Assembly: GCA_037447655.1 (NCBI GenBank)
Contig: JBBHKE010002568.1
Location: 1-64,000, forward strand
From: Zygnema cylindricum
Lineage: Eukaryota > Streptophyta > Zygnematophyceae > Zygnematales > Zygnemataceae
DNA: 64,000 nt
Reading direction: 5' to 3'
Under the pieces are notes generated by a model. That model made no database searches. It was not told the DNA's origin and worked only from the letters and a program-made list of their open reading frames with translations. The position numbers and the translations under genes were made by a program. Of this stretch, positions 55,728-64,000 are shown piece after piece; position 1 is the stretch's first letter, and every line of letters begins with the position of its first letter.

Positions 55728-55728
55728 G

Positions 55729-56794
55729 TGAAACTCTGAGACCTCCATAAGTCCTGAGACCTCCATAAGTCCTCAGAGTGGACAGCTTCCAAGAAGCCTC
55801 TAGGATAATCCTGACCCCTTTGTGTTTAAGCAAAAATAACTGCTACCCTGGCAGACAAATACTCTGACCACCTTCACCCCTGTGAAGGCAAGACTCCCCT
55901 GAGTCGATAGCAAAAAGAATCTCTGAATTTGCTCCCATGAGGAGTAAGTTATGGAGGGTCAAAGTTGACCTTTTGTACAGAAGCTCTCTGGGAGAGAGGG
56001 TCCTATCTTCTAATTTTTCTAAGTCCTATCTCTCTCACAGACTCTATCTACTGATGTACGGAACCAATCAGAATATAGTTCCGTACGCAAAAGTACAGCT
56101 GCCGGTGTACTTTATGTACGGACATTGTACGACATGGCCTAAATGTCCTCACGTGGAATATCCGGATTGGCTCCTTTAATCCTCGGAGATGCCGCGCTCC
56201 AATGTATCATCGCCACGTGTTATCCGATGTGGCGATTCCCACAAACCGCCGAATTCTTCTTGCGGGATCTCGACGCTAATTCCGGCCGTCCGATTAAACT
56301 CGCATTTGATCGTAGCCGTAATAAATACATGCGCGGTATTTGTTTCGCTTACGAAATCAATGCGCGGTATTGATTTCTTATCCGTCTCGCAATTCGTACT
56401 TTTACACTACCATATCTATGTATCCCGTTAAGAGTTATAGTTAAATGATTTATCCTACGTGTACATGTTTAAATCATTATCGTACGATATACTATGTAAC
56501 ACTACTTCTAGACTTAACGGCTAAGGCTAACGGCTATCTACAGTGTGACGGCCGGCAGGTACGAAGATCAAATCCTGTCGCCGGCACATACCTTTTAGTA
56601 ATTAATCCCTTGACTAATATAAATTTCCCGTAAACCTGAGGATAGCCTAGGTAGCCATGGCTCTATCTTCCTCTCCAATTTCTCAGTGACTGTGACAAGT
56701 TTGAGAGTTGGAGAGAGAAGTTAGAGGTAGACTGCCTCGGCTTCTTTATTTCTATTTAGACCTAGAAAATACTTAAAAACCATTAATTTCTACA
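55729..56794 (-). repeat. 5' LTR of copia element D
   Basis: It differs from the 3' LTR by a 20-base or so internal duplication (ACCTCCATAAGTCCTGAG) at about 55739-55778 and scattered substitutions. Shared features include the GTACGGAACCAATCAGAATA block and the tRNA-like stretch near 56548-56590. Confidence 0.9.
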
Positions 56795-57181
56795 TCATTT
56801 TAACTAGTGTTCTGTACTTTTTTGTACATAATATTCTTTACGTAGAAAGATTCCCACTAAACATTTAGAATCTTTCTACCTAGTTGTACCTCCATTCTAG
56901 ATATTCCTAGATTAATCGTAGTTCCACTTATTCGGTGTACTTAGACTAGTTGTACCTTGATTGGTTATACCTCCACTTAGCATAGATTGTCTTACACGAT
57001 TGAGTTCATCTATAAAACTCAAGCGTCTCACTATGTTTCATTATTCAATTCTTTACTATTGAACTTAAGTTCACGACAACCTCATTTGTCATTGTTGTCC
57101 TTTTCGTCCTTTTATGTATTTTTTACTTTTACCTGTTCCTTTACTTTAATTTCTTTCCTTTGTATTGGCGCTAACTTATTA
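56795..57181 (+). repeat. Second part of the 3' LTR of element E
   Basis: It resumes exactly where 49002 stopped, after the target duplicate TCATT: TTAACTAGTGTTCTGTAC and on to GGCGCTAACTTATTA, colinear with 46102-46493. Confidence 0.88.
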
Positions 57182-58008
57182 CTTTCCCTCTTCTTTTGTC
57201 TGCGCCCTTCCTCCCTTCCTCCTATTCCTTTCCTTCCTCTTTTTCCTTTCAATCGCCACCTGTCACCTTCTACTTACACCTCTCCCTCTCCTCTTAATAT
57301 CTTTCCCAATTTCTCCCCCCTATTCTGTCTTTTATTTGGCTACCGAGCTGTTTTTTCTCGTTTCTCTCTCCCTCTCTATCTCCCTCTCCATCTCTTCTCC
57401 GTCTCTCCCCCTTTTTTATTCCCAGTTTTTGCCCTCTCCCTCTCCCTCTCGCTTGCCATCTCCCTCTTGTTCTCTCTTCCACCTTTTTTGTCCCTCATTA
57501 GCCCATCGAGCTGATTTTTTTCGGTTTTGTCAACCTAACCCTATCCCTGTTCCTCCCCCTCTCCCTCCCCCTGTTTTTCCCACTCCTCGTTTCCTTCTCC
57601 TTCCTCTCTGCCTATCCCTCTCCCTCTTAGTCTTTCCCCCAATCCCTCCCCTCCTCTGTCTTTCCCTTTGCCTCTCCTTCTTCCTCTCTCTCTTTCTCTA
57701 TTTCTTCCACCTTCCTTTGCCTCTCCTTCTTCCACTCTCTCTTTCTCAATTTTTTCCACCTTTTTGTCCCTTGTTAGGCTAGTTAGTTGGTATTTTTTGG
57801 TTCTTTCACCCGTCCCTATCTTGCTCCCTCCCTTTCCCTCTACCTATCCGTCTCTCCCTCCCTCCCCCTCTCTCTCTTTTTTACTTTCTCCTTCCTCATT
57901 TGTCCTTCACGAGGTTGCCAAACTAGTTTTTCATGTTTTCTCACCTTATCCTTATCCCTATGTTGCTCAAATTCTGTTCAAACTTTCTTCACTATTTACT
58001 CACTAGGC
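57182..58008 (+). repeat. CCCTCT-type pyrimidine array, part 3
   Basis: It resumes after element E and runs to the probable LTR start of element F, with a local 35-base duplication (TTTGCCTCTCCTTCTTCC region near 57667-57750). The long Ser/Leu/Pro frames are low-complexity shadows. Confidence 0.8.
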
Positions 58009-58427
58009 TATTGGCCTTGTACTACGGTTTAGTGATTTGTACTTTATTTTAGTGAATTGTACATACCTTTGTTATAGTTGATGATTCTTGCATAGGAATC
58101 TTCATTTTAACTTTGATTCATTTTAGCATACCTAGATGTACCTTCCTAAGTTACGCCTAGATTAGTTGTACCTTCTTAGAGCTTTTTTCGCTACCCCGTA
58201 CAGCCTTTTCGGCTACCCTTTGCTTTGTCTTACTATAAGACTCCCTTGTGTCTATGTGTAAATTAATCAAAATCAAAGACACCCAAAACGACAAACCTCT
58301 CACTGGTTCTCTTGTTTGTCGTCACTCTCTCTTGTCTTTATTTATCTTGGACTTTTCTTTTCTTTTGGCCTCTCTTTGCTATTTTGTCTTTTAGCTTTTT
58401 TGGCCTTTTATGACTTCACATTCAATA

Positions 58428-58438
58428 GGTTATGGGCC
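58428..58438 (+). promoter_or_regulatory. Primer-binding site of element F (half-tRNA type)
   Basis: GGTTATGGGCC followed by TAGC. It is the same site as in E with C-to-T at the twelfth base. Read as codons in the gag frame it encodes Gly-Tyr-Gly-Pro. Confidence 0.78.
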
Positions 58439-59165
58439 TAGCCCTTCGTCTGTCTCCAACTCTTTCCCTAAATTGCACGGCGACAATTTTTATAATTGGA
58501 AATTTCAAGTTAAGCATTTGTTATTTTTCAAAAAGTTTTGGGATCACATCAATGGCTTTCTCGCTATCCCTGTCCTACCTGCTGCCGATGACGCTACTTT
58601 TGCTGCCGCCCAGACAGCTGTCGCTTCTTAGCAAGAGAAGGATTCTATTGCTCTTTCTCGTCTTGTCCCCTCTTTGGACAGCCAGATCGCGAATCCAATT
58701 TGCGACGCGACAACTTCAAATGAGGCGTGGTGCATTTTATGTAGCGCCTACGAAATACACACTTGGTTGCATCGTTTGGCGCTACGTCGTCAATTTAACG
58801 GTGCTCAAAAAGATCTCAAAAAGTATGTTTGTTTTTATTTAATGCATTCAATTGTTGGCAGGCCTTCTAAAATGAATTAATTACACTATAACTCATGAAG
58901 ATCTCATAAGTACTATTTTTGGCGGCTTACCCGTCTCTTTTGACTCTTTTTCAAGTACGGTTAGTACAGATGCCTCAATTGTTACGCTCTCAGATCTCAC
59001 TAACCGTCTTTTACATGAAGAATCTCGTTTAAATCTTAACAAACCTGACGCTTCTACTGATGGGTCATCTTTCTTTGTCTCTTCTCTAAAGAAACCTCCA
59101 AATCTTGCAGGGTATCTACTCTTCTGCAAATATTGCAAAGAGTGCGGTCACGTGGTGGACGCGTG

Positions 59166-60885
59166 TGTAGAAATTAACGGTCCGTTTTTAAAGTATTTTC
59201 TAGGTCTGAATAGAAATATAGAAAGAAGTCGAGGCAGTCTACCTCTAACTTCTCTCTCCTAACTCTCAAACTTGTCGCAGTCAGTGAGAAATTGGAGAGG
59301 AAGCTAGAGCCATGGCTACCTAAGCTATCCAGAGGTTTACGCGAAATATATATTAGTTTATTTACCATTAGGGGTTTATTTAGTAAAAGGATATTTGTTC
59401 CCACCAGGATTTGATCTTGGTACCTTACAGACGGTAAGTTGCCGGTAGCTGGTAGCCTTAACCGTTAAGTTTAGATGATACGATACATAATATAGGGTTT
59501 GATATTTAATTAAACTTTACCACGTAGGATAATTCGTTTAACTGAAACTATTTACGGGATACATAGATCCACTAATGTAAAAGAACGGTTCGCGGTATGG
59601 ATAAGAAATGAATACCGCTCATTTGTTTCTTTAGCGAAACGAATACTGAAACTCTGAGACCTCCATAAGTCCTCAGAGTGGACAGCTTCCAAGAAGCCTC
59701 TAAGATAACCCTGACCCTTTTGTGTTTCAGCAAGAACAACTACCACCCTGAAAAACAAAAGTCTGACCAACTTCACCATTGTGAAGGCAAGACTCCTTTG
59801 AGTCGATAGCAAAAAGAATCTTTGAATTTGCTCCCCTGAGCAGTAGGTTATGGAGGGTCAAAGTTGACCTTTTGTATAGAAGCTCTCTGGGAGAGAGGGT
59901 CCTACCTTCTAACTTTTCTAATTCCTATCTCTTTCACAAACTCTATCTATTGATGTACGGAGACAATCAGATTACTCTTCCGTACACAAAAATACAGGTG
60001 TCGGTGTACTTTCTGTACGGACATCGTACGACATGGCCTAAATGTCGACACATGTCATATCTGGATTCGACGCCGTAATCTTCGGAGATACCACGATCCA
60101 ATGTAATTTCGCCACGTGTCATCTGATGTGGTGATGACCACAAACCGCCGAAATCCTCTTCCGCGATCTCGGTGTTAATTTCGGCCGTCCGATTAAATTC
60201 ACATTTAATCGTAGCCGTAAAGAAATAAATGCGCGGTATTCATTTCTTATCTGTACTGTAATCCGTACTTTTATATTACTGGATCAATGTCCCTGTAAAA
60301 CTATTTCAGTTAAATGAACTATCCTACGTATTAATGTTTAATTAATTATCAAACCCCATAATACGTAACACTATCTATAGAGTCAACGGTTTAAAGCTAC
60401 CGGCTACCGGCTGATTTCCGCCCGGCAGGTTTCAGGTTCAAATCTTGGAGGTGGCACATATATTTTAGTAAATATATCTTAAATTATATCTAAACTAATA
60501 TTTATATCCCGTAAACCTCTGGATAGCCTAGGTAGCCATGGCTCTAGCTTCCTCTCCAATTTCTCAATGACTGCGACAAGTTTGAGAGTTCGAGAGAGAA
60601 GTTAGAGGTAGAGTGCCTCGACTTCTTTCTATATTTCTATTCAGACCTAGAAAACATATTAAAAGACCATTAATTTCTACAAATACCGCGCAAGTATTTA
60701 TTGCGGCTAAGATTCTTTTTGCTATCGACTCACGGGAGTCTTGCCTTTACAAGGGTGAAGGTGGTTAGAGTTATTGTCTACCAGGGTGGCGGTTGTTCTT
60801 GCTGAAACACAAAGGGGTCAGGGTTATCCTAGAGGCTTCTTGGAAGCTATCCACTCTAAGGACTTATGGAGGTCTCAAAGTTACA
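59166..60885 (-). mobile_element. Solo LTR of the D family in the gag of element F
   Basis: On the plus strand it starts TGTAGAAATTAACGG and ends TCTCAAAGTTACA, so it has the orientation opposite to the inner LTR. Perfect 5-bp duplications GCGTG flank it (59161-59165, 60886-60890). It is itself split at AATAC by the inner LTR (59647-60681). Confidence 0.93.
59647..60681 (+). mobile_element. Solo LTR of the D family nested in another D-family LTR
   Basis: It starts TGAAACTCTGAGACC and ends ATTTCTACA, colinear with 49003-50049. Perfect 5-bp duplications AATAC flank it (59642-59646, 60682-60686). It is 1035 bp with no internal region, so it arose by LTR-LTR recombination. It is somewhat more diverged than the LTR pair of D. 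Confidence 0.94.
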
Positions 60886-60950
60886 GCGTGCCTCGCATTG
60901 GCCCGTAAACGAGAAAAAGAACGTGCGAATGGGGGACCGTGAGGACTTTC

Positions 60951-61318
60951 CCACGTAATTCCAAATTTGAAGTCTTTTGCGCACCCCAATGCCGCCACGC
61001 CGCCAGCTGGTCATGCGGCGCACGCAACGGTCGACTTTAATATTCTGTACGGTCTTTCCCCACCACCGTGGTACCCTACTCTTCATGACTATTATCCTCC
61101 TCAAAATCCGCCAATCTCCAACCCAAACATTGGATCTGCGTCCCCCGCTGTTGTATCCGTCCTAGATGTACCTCCCTCTATTCCACCCTTGGACTATGGG
61201 TACGCTTTTTCACAATCAGGTTTTGATTGGCTTATTGATTCCGGCGCATCTCATCATATGTGCTGTAACTGTGATATTATGTTTAATGTTATTCCCCTTT
61301 AAGTACTTTTACGATTTT
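60951..61318 (+). pseudogene. Protease start of copia element F
   Basis: The open frame 60967-61302 has a Pro-rich spacer (AATPPAGHAAHATVDFN, PPPWYPTLHDYYPPQNP) and ends with the aspartic protease motif DWLIDSGASHHMCCNCDIMF. A stop follows at about 61303, and the rest of the protease domain continues in other frames to about 61590. Confidence 0.88.
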
Positions 61319-62650
61319 TTCTTGGAAAAAACATGGAACTGACTTCACTCTCGTTGGACAAGTGCTATTTAATACGGGTTCGCACACTTCTCGTCCAATT
61401 ATCTTGGACAAAGTTTATTTTGTTACTGACCTCAATTTTTTTTTTCAGCTAGTTCGGCCTTACGTCATGGGAGTTTTGGCATCATTACTGAATCCAACGT
61501 TCAATTCTTTTCTTCTAATAAAAATCTCATAGGTAGTGGATCTTGGTTAGGAAATCTCTATATTTTAGATTTTTTTAATGATGTCGCTCATGCCTCTTTA
61601 GCCCATTCTCCCTCTTTTTTGTCTTTTCTCACATTGCCTCTTCGACTTGGCCATCTCAAAATTGACTTCTGTCATGGTTGTATTATTGGAAAAGTGTCGC
61701 GCTTTCATTTTTCTTCTTCTTCTTCTCGCTTTTTGGCTCCTCTTGATCTCATTCATAGTGATGTGTGCGGTCCTATTCCCATACAAAGTTTTGGTGGTGC
61801 CTCTTATTTCCTCACCTTTATTGATGACTTTCTCGCTTTACATAAATTTTTTTCATGCGTCATAAACCCGAAGTTTTCACTCATTTTCAACACTTCAAAG
61901 CTTTTTTGGAAAATCACTTATCCTCTCGCATCAAAACCATACGCACAGATAATGGGGGGAGTTTGTCTCTAATGCCTTTTTCTGAGTAATTACTATCGCA
62001 TGGCATTTTTCACCACAAAAATTTTCCTCATTCTCCCAAACAAAATGGTGACGCTGAGCGCCTAAACCGCACTGCCATTAATATGTCTCTCTCTCTTTTC
62101 CACTTTGTTTCCTTACCATTCCATTTTTGGACTGAAGCATTACTAACATCCTTTTATCTTTGCAATCGCTCCCCTACTTCTTCTCTTTCTAACAAAACCC
62201 CCTTTGAGGCGTGGCATGGTAATAAACCCGATGTTTCTCACCTTCGCATTTCTGGGTGCAAATTATACTATAAAATTCTCCCCCCTTCCAATTGCAAATT
62301 AGGTGCTTAAGTCATGCACGGAATTTATGTGGGATATTCCCCTAATTCCAAAACCTATCGCATTTGGTGTCCCTCTTCACAACGAATTATCACCACACGT
62401 GACGTTATATTTCATGAAACTTCTCTCATACACACGCTTGTTCTTGATTTACCACTTTCCCTTTTACCCAATTTATTCTCTCCTTATGAAACTATCCCCA
62501 CTAATTCTGTTATTGACTTGCCTATGGCCCCTTTAACACCTTCCCCTTCTACGCCCCCTTTATTCCCTCACATTTCTCCAATTTCCTCCAATATCTCTCA
62601 ATTTTCAGATTTTGTCTTGTCCGAGAATTGGGAGGACTTGTCACGGTAAG
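61319..62650 (+). pseudogene. Integrase of copia element F
   Basis: It includes the GAG-pre-integrase end (LGHLKIDFCHGCIIGKVSRF), the core LDLIHSDVCGPIPIQSFGGA with YFLTFIDDF, and, after frameshifts, SRIKTIRTDNGG near 61940 and HSPKQNGDAERLNRTAINMS near 62030. Then frame 62083-62310 has FWTEALLTSFYLCNRSPTSS, PFEAWHGNKPDVSHLRISGC, and 62314-62649 has IYVGYSPNSKTYRIWCPSS. Overall it is like the E integrase with more breaks. Confidence 0.86.
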
Positions 62651-63060
62651 TAAAATCTGCAATTTTTGGCGGTCCTCCACCCGCGGTACATACCGCAACA
62701 CTTTCAGATTTTGTTACGCCTGGGAATTGCGGAGATTTTTCACTCCAGGTACAGTCCGCAATTTTTCGGCAATCCTCTACCTGTGGTACAAACCGCGGCG
62801 AGTGACGCTTCGGTCCCTCAAACGACAAATTCCTCTTAGGTCCATGAAACGACAAATATGTATACTGGTTTGGAAAATTTGTTGTCGCCCAATTTGGTTT
62901 GCCGTATGGACCTTGTTACGCCGCTGACTTCACCTATTTTGCATACCACTTCGGACAATATGTCGTCGCCCAGTTTGGTTCGCCGTAAGAACCTTGTTAC
63001 GCCGCTGACATCATCAGTCAAACAAATTGCCGTACGTCACAGTACACGTATTATTCAACC
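62651..63060 (+). pseudogene. Integrase-RT spacer of copia element F, with internal repeats
   Basis: Two direct repeats are visible: a 94-base-spaced GGGAATT/GCAATTTTT-GGCGGTCCTC-ACC unit (about 62650-62800), and a pair around GTCGCCCA-TTTGGTT-GCCGTA (62881-62905 and 62968-62990) followed each time by CCTTGTTACGCCGCTGAC. The frame 62858-63067 encodes NLVTPLTSS-type repeats. No catalytic motif. Confidence 0.65.
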
Positions 63061-64000
63061 GACTTAGAAGATTCAAGAAAATCTGGCTCACGCCAACATT
63101 GCCGAGGTTAAAAACCTTCCTACATTAAATGCAACTTTGAAACGACCGGATGCCGACAAGTGGCGGCTTGCTGCTACTCAAGAGTGCAATGCATTGATGT
63201 CGAATATTACTTAGACGCTTTGTACCCTTCCACCAAATCGGTGTGCGATTGGATCCAAGTGGGTTTGTAAGATTTAATGGCGGGGAGATGGATCTGTCGA
63301 CCGTTACAAAGCACGCCTACTCGCCAAAGGGTACTTACAAGCAGAGGGGGTTGACTACAACGAGAATTTTGCTCCCGTCGCAAAGTTTCACTCCATCCGT
63401 ACAATTTTTTCTTTTACTACACTTCATGACTGGGAGTTACAACAACTCGACGTAAAAACCGCATTTTTTCATGGAAATCTTGCAAAAGATATTTTTATCG
63501 AACAACCACCTGGTTATGCTGTATCTGGTTTGACATAGTTGTTTGTCATTTGCGTAAGTCTATTTATGGTCTTAAATAGGCACCTAGAGTATGGCATCAA
63601 ACTCTTGTCGAAACATTAATTGAAGAAGGTTTTAGGAAAATTAGTGTTGATCCAAGAATCTATATTAGAGGTACCTGCGATCAGTTAATTATTCTTCTTA
63701 TTTACGCAGACGACTTGATTCTCGCTGGTCTTATTAAGTCGTCCATTCATCAGGTCAAAGGCATTCTTTCTTCCTATTAGCCTATGTTAGATTTAGGTGA
63801 TCTTGACTATTGCTTAGGCATCACTATTCTACGTCAACGGTCTGCACGCATTTTGCAAATGCGTGCAAATGAGCCAGGAGCATCACATTCTTGATCTCCT
63901 TGAGTATTTTGACATGTCCAGTTGCAATTTTGTACCTACTCCTCTTGATCCTAACACCACTCTCACCAAAATGTCCTCTCATGGGAATGCCCAAGGAGAT
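63061..64000 (+). pseudogene. Reverse transcriptase of copia element F, truncated by window end
   Basis: Readable pieces: DADKWRLAATQECNALMSN, ENFAPVAKFHSIRTIFSFTT, LDVKTAFFHGNLAKDIFIEQ, PPGYAV, LIYADDLILAGLIKS with a YADD version of the catalytic motif (63703-63714), and the end TPLDPNTTLTKMSSHGNAQGD. Stops and frameshifts (for example at 63212, 63536, 63578 and 63778) break it. RNase H would follow outside the window. Confidence 0.85.

Larger units (their letters stand above)
49003..56794 (-). mobile_element. Ty1/copia element D, near full length, minus strand
   Basis: The LTRs are 49003-50049 and 55729-56794. Target duplications TCACT (48998-49002) and TCATT (56795-56799) lie inside the 3' LTR of element E. 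Minus-strand order: LTR, PBS, gag, zinc knuckle, protease, [foreign insert 52738-54033], integrase, RT, RNase H, PPT, LTR. All copia domains are present, but about ten or more stops or frameshifts and the insert make it inactive. It entered after E did. Confidence 0.92.
46008..57181 (+). mobile_element. Ty1/copia element E, internally deleted, split by element D
   Basis: 5' LTR 46008-46493, PBS 46494-46506, gag 46476-47230, integrase 47290-48110, RNase H 48160-48873, PPT 48894-48901, 3' LTR 48902-49002 plus 56795-57181. The flanks TTTTC and CTTTC could be a 5-bp duplication with one change, though the flanking DNA is low-complexity. The LTR ends are unusual (TATTG to TTATTA). Zinc knuckle, protease and most of the RT are missing, so it cannot move by itself. 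Confidence 0.85.
58410..60950 (+). pseudogene. Gag of copia element F, interrupted in its zinc knuckle
   Basis: The ATG at 58410 lies 18 bases before the PBS, inside the LTR. The protein begins MTSHSIGYGPSPSSVSNSF, then LHGDNFYNWKFQVKHLLFFK. After a stop and frameshifts come AWCILCSAYEIHTWLHRLAL and, near 58890-59040, ITHEDLISTIFGGLPVSFDS and LTNRLLHEESRLNLN. The knuckle LLFCKYCKECGHVVDAC (CX2CX4HX4C) ends at 59165, and the text continues LALARKREKERANGG at 60886 once the solo LTR and one duplicate are removed. Confidence 0.85.
58009..64000 (+). mobile_element. Ty1/copia element F, 5' part, runs off the window
   Basis: Probable 5' LTR 58009-58427 (TATTGGCC to TTCAATA, same end style as E), PBS 58428-58438, gag from 58410, solo-LTR insertion 59166-60885, then protease, integrase and RT. 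The right end lies beyond the window. Its proteins are close relatives of those of E (shared GYGP start and TPLxPNTTL end of RT). The LTR start is inferred without the 3' copy. Confidence 0.8.

Noticed and set aside
56987-58032. Frames of 175, 205 and 112 codons
   Set aside because: These run across the third part of the pyrimidine array and part of an LTR, with no conserved motif.

Overview
This window looks like nuclear DNA of a streptophyte (land plant or charophyte-grade alga). It holds one multi-exon gene with GT-AG introns, for a plant-type GH9 endoglucanase with CBM49 domains, and much of the rest is transposable-element sequence: Ty1/copia retrotransposons, hAT-type DNA transposons and small inverted-repeat elements. 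The species cannot be fixed from the sequence. Many repeats are rich in GTACGG/CCGTAC.

Layout. 1-5317: small DNA transposons, including three copies of a TIR family here called B and one nested copy of family A, all with 8-bp target duplications. 6138-13349: the GH9 gene, 12 predicted exons and about 967 residues: signal peptide, catalytic domain, Pro/Ser linker, first CBM49-like domain, long Lys-Ser-Pro linker, second CBM49-like domain. Several introns carry (CT)n tracts. 14518-17040: decayed BED/hAT transposase and a 28-bp tandem array. 18537-20463: foldback of tRNA-like repeats, then a decayed copia gag-protease on the minus strand. 20783-26774: nested TIR elements, including a 3.7-kb hAT element (22842-26584) that keeps a transposase dimerisation segment. 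27410-38615: more repeat copies and long stretches where no gene is recognised. 39602-58008: a CCCTCT-type pyrimidine array split by two copia insertions, G (40636-45291) and E (46008-57181). E is itself split by a third, D (49003-56794, minus strand). 58009-64000: a further copia element F, cut in its gag zinc knuckle by a solo LTR of the D family, which is cut in turn by another solo LTR of that family.

The only host gene I can support is the secreted GH9 enzyme, expected to act on cell-wall glucan. The elements do not form a pathway with it. The most interesting points are the enzyme's two CBM49-like modules on a KKSPPPP linker, and copia elements D, E and F whose primer-binding site matches the anticodon region of initiator tRNA-Met (the half-tRNA priming known from Drosophila copia). 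In F, and by remnant in E, the gag frame starts inside the LTR and reads through that site. I found no evidence of a new defence-like or operon-like system.
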